From: an uncultured Ruminococcus sp.
GTDB taxonomy: Bacteria > Bacillota > Clostridia > UBA1212 > UBA1255
Reading direction: 5' to 3'
NCBI GenBank assembly: GCA_902782885.1
Contig: CACZOW010000234.1
Coordinates: 1-10,935 of the forward strand
Length of the DNA: 10,935 nucleotides
Positions 1 to 5,479 of the stretch are shown one piece after another; position 1 is the stretch's first letter, and every line of letters starts with the position of its first letter. The notes under the pieces were generated by a model. That model was not told the origin of the DNA. It ran no database searches and was given only the letters and a program-made list of their open reading frames with translations. Position numbers and translations under genes: made by a program.

Positions 1-580
1 CTTTGCGGACCACTTCCCCGCCGCAGCGCTCGCAGACGCCGTTGACCACTTCTTCGTTGGCCAGACCAACTTTGCAGGAGGTGCACCAGTTGATGGGCAT
101 CTCGGCTTTGTACGCGAGGCCCTTTTTGAACAGCTGCAGGAAGATCCACTGGGTCCAGTGATAATAGTTCGGGTCAGTGGTGTTGACCTCGCGCGTCCAG
201 TCGAAGGAGAAGCCCAGCATTTTGAGCTGGCGGGTGAAGCGGGCAATATTGTCCGCGGTCACCTTCGCGGGGTGCACGTGATTCTTTATGGCGTAGTTCT
301 CCGCGGGCAATCCGAACGCATCCCAGCCGATGGGAAACAGCACGTTGTACCCTTCCATACGGCGCTTCCTGGAGATCACGTCCATGGCCGTGTTGGAGCG
401 CGGGTGGCCGACGTGCAGGCCGTTGCCGGACGGATACGGGAACTCGATCAGCCCGTAGAATTTCTTTTTAGTATAATCGCGGGACGCCTCGAAAGCATGC
501 TTCTCTTCCCAGATATCCTGCCACTTTTTCTCGATCTCTGCCGGTCTGTACTCGCCGGCGGCTTTCTTCTCAACGCTCAT
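1..580 (-). CDS. leuS: Leucyl-tRNA synthetase, N-terminal part (cut by window edge)
   Basis: Charges tRNA-Leu with leucine in the cytoplasm, a class I aminoacyl-tRNA synthetase. The visible 193 residues hold the start of the Rossmann catalytic domain: the FPYPSG segment at residues 47-52, the class I HIGH-type signature as HVGH at 56-59, and WDAFGLPAEN at 86-95, which is characteristic of LeuRS. WCTSC (166-170) and CERC (183-186) give the paired cysteines of the zinc-binding insert seen in bacterial LeuRS. The editing domain, KMSKS loop and anticodon-binding domain lie beyond the left edge. The ATG at 580 is the only reasonable in-frame start and matches the usual N-terminus; its GAGGAG ribosome binding site is about 13 nt upstream, which is longer than usual. 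It begins 51 bp after citrate synthase ends, with no terminator seen between, so co-transcription or readthrough is possible. Family assignment is near certain. Confidence 0.96.
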   Translation of the reverse strand, partial: MSVEKKAAGEYRPAEIEKKWQDIWEEKHAFEASRDYTKKKFYGLIEFPYPSGNGLHVGHPRSNTAMDVISRKRRMEGYNVLFPIGWDAFGLPAENYAIKNHVHPAKVTADNIARFTRQLKMLGFSFDWTREVNTTDPNYYHWTQWIFLQLFKKGLAYKAEMPINWCTSCKVGLANEEVVNGVCERCGGEVVRK

Positions 581-631
581 AAAATCTACGCATCTCCTCG
601 TTGAAACGGTTTATATATTCCGGCGCGGCGG

Positions 632-2047
632 TCAATCCGTCCGGTCGGACAATTCCTGATACACCTGTTTGTGTCCCACGTTCTTGTACGCGGGCCGTAT
701 GATCCGGTTGGTGATGGCCAATTCCTCCAGCCGGTGCGCGCACCAGCCCGAAATACGCGATATAGCGAAAATCGGCGTGTACAGCGCTTTGGGTATGTTC
801 AGCATAGAGTACACCAGCCCGGAGTAGAAGTCCACGTTGGCGCAGAGCTGCTTGTCGCTGTGCTTGATCTCCGCGAACAGTCCCGGCGTCAACTCTTCTA
901 TTTTTTCCAGCAGCCGGAATTCTTTCTGGAAGTCCGGTCCGGAGACCGCCACTAGTTCCCGCGCCTTTTCCTTCAGCAGTTTGGCTCTGGGATCCGACAG
1001 CGTGTACACCGCGTGCCCGATGCCGTACACCAGGCCGGAGCGGTCGTACGCCTCCCCTTTCAGTATTTTGGCAAGGTAATCCTTCAGTTCGCCTTCGTCA
1101 TCCCAGTGCTTCACGTGCGCTTTGATGTCTTCGATCATGTTCATGACGCGAAGATTCGCGCCGCCGTGCTTGGGGCCTTTCAGCGAGCCGACCGCCGCGG
1201 CAATTGACGAATACGTATCCGTGCCGGTAGAGGTGACGACGTGCACCGCGAAAGTACTGTTGTTGCCGCCGCCGTGCTCCGCGTGGATGACCAGCGCGAG
1301 GTCGAGTATCTCCGCCTCCAGCTGGGTGTACTTGCTGTCCGGCCGGATCATCTGCAGCAGGTTCTCGGATGTGGAGAGCCCGTGCTGAGGATTGTGGATG
1401 TACAGGCTGTTGCCCTCGTAGTAATGTGCCTTGGCCTGATACGCGTACGCCACCATGGTCGGGAACTGCGCAATCAGCCGCACACACTGCCGCATAACGT
1501 TTTTCGGGTCGAGGTCATCCGGATTGTCGTCATAGGAGTAGGACGCCAGCACGCAGCGCGCCAGCTTGTTCATGACGTCCGGGCTGGGCGCCTTCATGAT
1601 CATATCTTCGGCGAACCCGTTGGGCAGGCGCCGGTTATCGTCCAGCATTTCCTTGAAAGATTCCAGCTCGGAGCGCGTGGGCAGTCTGCCGCACAGCAGC
1701 AGGTAGCAGCACTCTTCAAAACCGAAGCGCCGGTCTTTTTTGAAGCCTTCGACCAGCCGGTCAACGTCGATCCCGCGATACAGCAGCCGTCCTTCGATGG
1801 GCGCTTTCTCATTTTCGGCAATTACGTAACCGCGCACTTCACCGATGCTGGTGAGGCCGACCAGCACACCGGAGCCGTCCGCGTTTCTCAATCCGCGCTT
1901 AACATTAAACTTTTCATACAGGCCGTTGTCAATATAGTCCGCGTGTATCGCCTGCTCCGCCATCCGGCTGATGAACTCCGAATGATCCCGCGGTCCTTCT
2001 TCAATTACGTGACTGAACAAATGCCCCACCTCTTCCGTATTACCCAC
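632..2047 (-). CDS. Citrate synthase (Si-type, Firmicutes-like)
   Basis: Condenses oxaloacetate with acetyl-CoA to citrate and CoA, in the cytoplasm, as the entry to the TCA cycle or to glutamate synthesis in anaerobes. Counting from the GTG at 2047 it has 471 residues. HAEHGGGNNSTF (255-266) carries an oxaloacetate-binding His, HGGANLR (294-300) the first catalytic His294, GIGHAVYTLSDPR (342-354) the PROSITE-type signature with His345 and Arg354, and VDFYSG (405-410) the catalytic Asp406. All key residues are present. The N-terminal YEKFNVKRGLRN block is typical of Clostridia citrate synthases. The start is uncertain. GTG 2047 is the longest possible, since an in-frame TAA lies at 2066-2068, but it has no Shine-Dalgarno sequence. 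TTG at 2020 lies 6 nt after GAGGTG and would give 462 residues. The gene has its own strong promoter. A 2-methylcitrate synthase role cannot be excluded from sequence alone. Confidence 0.95.
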   Translation of the reverse strand: MGNTEEVGHLFSHVIEEGPRDHSEFISRMAEQAIHADYIDNGLYEKFNVKRGLRNADGSGVLVGLTSIGEVRGYVIAENEKAPIEGRLLYRGIDVDRLVEGFKKDRRFGFEECCYLLLCGRLPTRSELESFKEMLDDNRRLPNGFAEDMIMKAPSPDVMNKLARCVLASYSYDDNPDDLDPKNVMRQCVRLIAQFPTMVAYAYQAKAHYYEGNSLYIHNPQHGLSTSENLLQMIRPDSKYTQLEAEILDLALVIHAEHGGGNNSTFAVHVVTSTGTDTYSSIAAAVGSLKGPKHGGANLRVMNMIEDIKAHVKHWDDEGELKDYLAKILKGEAYDRSGLVYGIGHAVYTLSDPRAKLLKEKARELVAVSGPDFQKEFRLLEKIEELTPGLFAEIKHSDKQLCANVDFYSGLVYSMLNIPKALYTPIFAISRISGWCAHRLEELAITNRIIRPAYKNVGHKQVYQELSDRTD

Positions 2048-2067
2048 GGCATTGACCGTGATATTTT

Positions 2068-2096
2068 ATTGTACTGGAATCGGGCAAAAATGTCAA
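2068..2096 (-). promoter_or_regulatory. Sigma-70-type promoter of citrate synthase
   Basis: On the minus strand, TTGACA (2096-2091) and TACAAT (2073-2068) are separated by exactly 17 bp. This is a perfect -35 and a five-of-six -10. Transcription should begin near 2061, only about 14 nt before the GTG at 2047, so that start would have almost no leader. The TTG at 2020 would have a leader of about 40 nt with GAGGTG in it. Confidence 0.8.
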
Positions 2097-2151
2097 TTGA
2101 TTCGTCCGCTCAAACTATTGATTTTTTACGGAACTGATATTAATTGAATTG

Positions 2152-2182
2152 ACGAAGGGGCGCCGACTTTGGCGCCCCTCGT
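2152..2182 (-). terminator. Hairpin terminator after the repeat surface protein gene
   Basis: A perfect 9-bp stem, 2156-2164 with 2171-2179 (GC-rich, AGGGGCGCC on the plus strand), closes a 6-nt loop. It is lengthened by a further 3 bp (2152-2154 with 2180-2182) past a single bulged base at 2155. It starts about 37 nt after the stop codon at 2220. The minus-strand sequence after the stem is only moderately T-rich (TTCGTCAATT), so termination may be incomplete. It separates the surface protein from the citrate synthase promoter. Confidence 0.65.
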
Positions 2183-2219
2183 AAATTAACAGATAAGTTG
2201 CTTGTCAGCGCGGCAGGTC

Positions 2220-3944
2220 TCAGAAAGAGCGCCTCTTCGCGAAAACTACCGCGGCGGCCATTGCCAGCACGGCGGCGACAGAGATCATCGCGAACGCGTT
2301 GTCGCCGGTATGAGGTACCTGCTCCCGGACGCCTGTCAGGACAGCGCTGGTATCGCGGTTATGGAGGGCGCTGCTGTTCAGTTTGACGACAGTACCGTCC
2401 GTAAGCTGTGCGACTGCAACAACGGTCTTTGTTCCGACAATATCCTTGATCGGGACAACGATGTGGAAACGGAGCACGCCGGAGCAGTCCTCTCCGGGGA
2501 AAATGCCTGCTACCGCGTCTGCCAGTCCGGGCTCGGCGCCGTTGCTGAACTCATCCTTCAGGACAAGCTCGTCATCGATCATGTAGCCGTAAGCTCTGAT
2601 CGCTTTGCGGAATACGGTCCAGCCGGCAAATCCGATGGATTCTCCGCTGTACTTGGCAATGTCGAGGCTGCCGTCAGCTTCGCAGTAACCGTCATAATTC
2701 GCTCTGGCGTTGCCGTCGCCGGGCGTATTTACGGGATCACCATTCCAATAAATGGCGTCCAGAGACATACCGATCGAGGAAGCCGCTTCGGACTCGTAAT
2801 CAACTATCAGACCTTCATTGCCGCCGGGTTCGTCGCCGGGATCGTCGCTGGTCTCGGGCGCGGGGGCGTCAACAAATTTCAGATTAAAGAACGTGTTGCG
2901 TTCGTGACCGTTTTCGCTGTTGAGTTTGACAACGGTGCCGTCCGCAAGCTGTGCCACTACGCCGATCGTCTTTGTCCCGGTGAGTTCGCCGATCGGAACG
3001 GTCACGAAGAAGCGCTGCACATTGTCCGCGTTGCCGGCGCCGAAAATGCTTTCAACGCCGCCTTTAAGAGTATCCTCGTTTGCTCTGGAATAACCGGGAG
3101 CAAATACGATCTGGTCATCGATCATATATCCGAAACCGATAACGGGCTGTTTGAAATCTACCCAGCCGGTGTACGAAAGCGCTATGCCGCCGTATTTGGT
3201 AGAATCCACCACTCCGTTTTCCGCGAAGGTATCCATCTTCGCTCTGGCGGAGGAATCGCCGTCGGAGCCAAAGGCGTTGACGTAATTCCAGAAAATAGAG
3301 TCCAGACTCATGCCGAACTGATCCGCGTCAGCGTAGTCAATGACAGTGTTCGCGGGTTTGAAATTGATATCGTCTATATTGTTGATCCTGAACTCGAAAT
3401 TTGCGTCAAGACTGCTCTGACTGTTAAGTTTGACGACCGTGCCGTCCTGCAGCACTGCGACAACGCGCACAGTGTACTGACCTGCAGGAGCCAGCGGTAT
3501 CCAGACCAGGAATCTGCGGGCATATTGACCGCCGGCGGTGCGGACCTCGTCCTCGGTTCCTTCAAAGGACTGACCGTACGTATCGATCACCGGAGCTTCG
3601 TCATTATACTGATAGCCCATGGCAACGATCGGCTGATCGAATCCGATCCATCCTCTGATGATCAGTTCGTCAAATCCCTGATTGAATGTGTAAGCCGATC
3701 TTACCAGGCCGTCGGCACCCAGGCCGTTCCACCAGGAGTGCAGCGATTCGCCGCCGCCGGGCACGCCGGCGCCAACCGCAGTGCCGATATAAGAATGAGC
3801 CCAAGCGCCCCACCTGATATCGTCAAGGTAGCCCGCAACAAGTCCGGCGCTATCGCAGTCAACGATACCCGCCGCACCCGCCGGCACGATAAACAGTGAT
3901 GCGATCAATGCCAGCGCAACGATAAATGCCAAAAGTTTTTTCAT
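2220..3944 (-). CDS. Secreted three-repeat surface protein with sortase-like VPHTG anchor
   Basis: A cell-wall or membrane-anchored surface protein of 574 residues with unknown ligand. The start is ATG 3944, because GGGGAGG lies 6 nt upstream; the in-frame GTG at 3962 falls before this site. Residues 1-25 are a signal peptide ending in AGA-A. The body has three tandem repeats of about 170-180 residues (roughly 26-195, 198-360, 378-540). Each has a GW-x-x-F...GY core (98-111, 260-273, 441-454), then RF-x(4)-P (143-150, 311-317, 492-498), and ends with an identical DGTVVKLNS (167-175, 335-343, 516-524). An acidic Pro/Gly linker (360-377) separates repeats 2 and 3. The C-terminus is VPHTG (543-547), a hydrophobic helix, then KRRSF: the layout of a sortase substrate, though the motif departs from LPXTG. 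No catalytic signature was recognised; an adhesin or glycan-binding role is only a guess. It follows the solute-binding protein by 108 bp. Confidence 0.88.
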   Translation of the reverse strand: MKKLLAFIVALALIASLFIVPAGAAGIVDCDSAGLVAGYLDDIRWGAWAHSYIGTAVGAGVPGGGESLHSWWNGLGADGLVRSAYTFNQGFDELIIRGWIGFDQPIVAMGYQYNDEAPVIDTYGQSFEGTEDEVRTAGGQYARRFLVWIPLAPAGQYTVRVVAVLQDGTVVKLNSQSSLDANFEFRINNIDDINFKPANTVIDYADADQFGMSLDSIFWNYVNAFGSDGDSSARAKMDTFAENGVVDSTKYGGIALSYTGWVDFKQPVIGFGYMIDDQIVFAPGYSRANEDTLKGGVESIFGAGNADNVQRFFVTVPIGELTGTKTIGVVAQLADGTVVKLNSENGHERNTFFNLKFVDAPAPETSDDPGDEPGGNEGLIVDYESEAASSIGMSLDAIYWNGDPVNTPGDGNARANYDGYCEADGSLDIAKYSGESIGFAGWTVFRKAIRAYGYMIDDELVLKDEFSNGAEPGLADAVAGIFPGEDCSGVLRFHIVVPIKDIVGTKTVVAVAQLTDGTVVKLNSSALHNRDTSAVLTGVREQVPHTGDNAFAMISVAAVLAMAAAVVFAKRRSF

Positions 3945-3960
3945 TATTATCCTCCCCTTC

Positions 3961-3976
3961 ACAGCCCCGGGGCTGT
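3961..3976. repeat. Perfect 16-bp palindrome just upstream of a ribosome binding site
   Basis: ACAGCCCCGGGGCTGT is identical to its own reverse complement. It ends 3 bp before the GGGGAGG ribosome binding site of the three-repeat surface protein. As DNA it could be a protein-binding operator. As RNA it could fold into a 6-bp stem with a CCGG loop beside the ribosome binding site. The role is inferred. Confidence 0.6.
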
Positions 3977-3992
3977 TGCTGATTTATATTCC

Positions 3993-4012
3993 CGCCCGTT
4001 TTCCGCCGGGCG
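3993..4012 (-). repeat. GC-rich hairpin in the 5' region of the surface protein gene
   Basis: CGCCCG (3993-3998) and CGGGCG (4007-4012) form a 6-bp stem with an 8-nt loop. It lies 40 nt after the stop codon of the solute-binding protein. It could be a weak terminator for that gene, but the minus-strand sequence after the stem (GGAATATAAAT) has no T run, so a leader hairpin is equally possible. Confidence 0.35.
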
Positions 4013-4025
4013 ATAATATACGATG

Positions 4026-4056
4026 ATTATTAAACAGATCTGCGCACATGCGTCAA
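4026..4056 (-). promoter_or_regulatory. Possible promoter of the surface protein gene
   Basis: On the minus strand, TTGACG (4056-4051) overlaps the stop codon of the solute-binding protein, and AATAAT (4031-4026) follows after a 19-bp spacer. Each box is five of six to consensus, but the spacer is longer than ideal. An alternative -10 (TATATT, 4020-4015) has no matching -35. If used, it would give a leader of about 75 nt containing both the hairpin and the palindrome. Confidence 0.35.
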
Positions 4057-5453
4057 TTCGCGATCAGTGCCCACTTTTCGTTGGCCTGCTGCTGCATTCT
4101 CTCGAATCCGCTTTGAATGTCGACCCTGCCGGACAGGATGCTGTTCCACAGCGCAGTCATTTTTTCATTGGACAATACGTCCCGCACCTCGAACGGGCAC
4201 TGGACTATGACCGTAGCCGGACGGGTATTTTCTGTATACGAGACGAAGGCCGCGTAGTTTTTGTCTTCCCACAGGCTGCTTTTGTTCTTCCAGAAATCGT
4301 CTTCTGCCAGCGAATGCAGCAGCGGCACGTCGCCGCCCAACTGGCCGTGGTAAGCGCGCTGGCCGTGTTCGGTAAGGAAGTACAGCGCAAGTGCGGCCGC
4401 GGCGTTGGGATTGGACGTGCGGTTGTAAACCACGTATCCGGTAGCGCCGGCGGACACGGTATGGTTCTCGAATGCCGGGAACGGACAAAAATCCCATTCG
4501 ACGTTGACATCGTCATACATCTTTCCGTACGCATCCAGGTAAGTGAAGGAAATGCAGTTCAGGAACGCGACTTTGGTAAAATTGTCGTCGCTGTTGGGGA
4601 TCTTGGAAAACTTGTGCGCCAAGTCGCCGGAAAAGGATTGCCCCAGCGGGAACAGCCAGCCTTCCATGACGCCATCGTACATTTCCTGAATGCCGCGCAT
4701 AACTTCCGCGCTGTCAGTAATGGTGATGCGGTGGTTTTTTTGATCCACCCATTCGCCGCCGTACGCCCGGAAAAACATCTGCCAGATCACGTCCCACCAC
4801 AGTCGGATACTGAGCCCGGCCTGCTCTACGACGCCATCTTCGCTGATATGCGTCACCTGCCGGCAATATCCTTTGAAAGTCTCCCAATCGGTGGCAACAG
4901 AGTTGTCGAACCTGATGCCCTCCGCTTCCAGGATATCAGCGTTGTACATCAGAGTAACCAGCCCGATATTGCGGGGCACCATGTACAGCCGGCCGTCATA
5001 TTTGCCGCATTCGATGGCGCCAGTGTAAACGTCACCCATGTCGATGTTCAGCGGCTTTATGTAGCTGTCCAGCGGCATCAGAGCCTGATGGTTGAAATGG
5101 TAATTGCACACGTCGTTCTCATCGCACCAGAATACATCCCCGATATCGCCGGATGAAATGCGGGCGGCGAAGGTCGATCGGTTGGAACCTTCCACCCGCA
5201 CACGGGTGTTGGGATAATCAGACATAAATGCACCGGCTACCGCGCGGACGCCCGCCATCATCTCTTCGGTAGCGGCAGAATTGTCAACTGTAAAAAGTAT
5301 GCTTCCCCGGATATCCAGTTCTTCCGAAGTCAGATTCTGATCTACCTCACCGGTCTGCACCTTCGCTTTTTTGCACGAGGCGACCCCGGCCGGCAGCAGT
5401 ACGGCCAGGCACAGGCATATAATTCTAATTGTTAAACCGAAATGTTTTTTCAT
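4053..5453 (-). CDS. Family 1 extracellular solute-binding lipoprotein (ABC importer)
   Basis: A membrane-tethered binding protein that should capture a sugar or oligosaccharide outside the cell and deliver it to an ABC importer. The predicted protein has 466 residues. The start is ATG 5453, with AAAGG 10 nt upstream and a short basic N-terminus (MKKHFG). A GTG at 5483 would overlap the preceding stop as GTGA but has no ribosome binding site. The signal peptide ends in the lipobox VASC, giving lipidated Cys27. The rest has the pattern of SBP_bac_1: an early GSILFTVDNS strand, SSGDIGDVFW, PLDSYIKPL, MVPRNIGLVTLMYNADIL, and the late GATGYVVYN segment followed by a helix-rich C-terminus. It starts 26 bp after the hydrolase gene and so is probably on the same transcript. 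No permease or ATPase gene is in the window. The substrate cannot be read from the sequence. Confidence 0.9.
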   Translation of the reverse strand: MKKHFGLTIRIICLCLAVLLPAGVASCKKAKVQTGEVDQNLTSEELDIRGSILFTVDNSAATEEMMAGVRAVAGAFMSDYPNTRVRVEGSNRSTFAARISSGDIGDVFWCDENDVCNYHFNHQALMPLDSYIKPLNIDMGDVYTGAIECGKYDGRLYMVPRNIGLVTLMYNADILEAEGIRFDNSVATDWETFKGYCRQVTHISEDGVVEQAGLSIRLWWDVIWQMFFRAYGGEWVDQKNHRITITDSAEVMRGIQEMYDGVMEGWLFPLGQSFSGDLAHKFSKIPNSDDNFTKVAFLNCISFTYLDAYGKMYDDVNVEWDFCPFPAFENHTVSAGATGYVVYNRTSNPNAAAALALYFLTEHGQRAYHGQLGGDVPLLHSLAEDDFWKNKSSLWEDKNYAAFVSYTENTRPATVIVQCPFEVRDVLSNEKMTALWNSILSGRVDIQSGFERMQQQANEKWALIAN

Positions 5454-5479
5454 GTTTATCACGCCTTTCGCGTTACGGC

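Noticed and set aside
581..631. T-box leader before leuS
   Set aside because: The gap to citrate synthase is only 51 bp and shows no T-box sequence, specifier hairpin or terminator.
1241..2137. A 298-codon open frame on the plus strand
   Set aside because: It is antisense to citrate synthase, whose catalytic residues are all present on the minus strand.
2202..3899. A 565-codon open frame on the plus strand
   Set aside because: It lies fully antisense to the surface protein, which has a ribosome binding site, signal peptide, internal repeats and an anchor. The plus frame has none of these and reads as low-order antisense of a biased codon pattern.
4023..5156. A 377-codon open frame on the plus strand
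   Set aside because: It is antisense to the solute-binding protein, which has a clear lipobox and family pattern. The plus frame shows no domain and no ribosome binding site.
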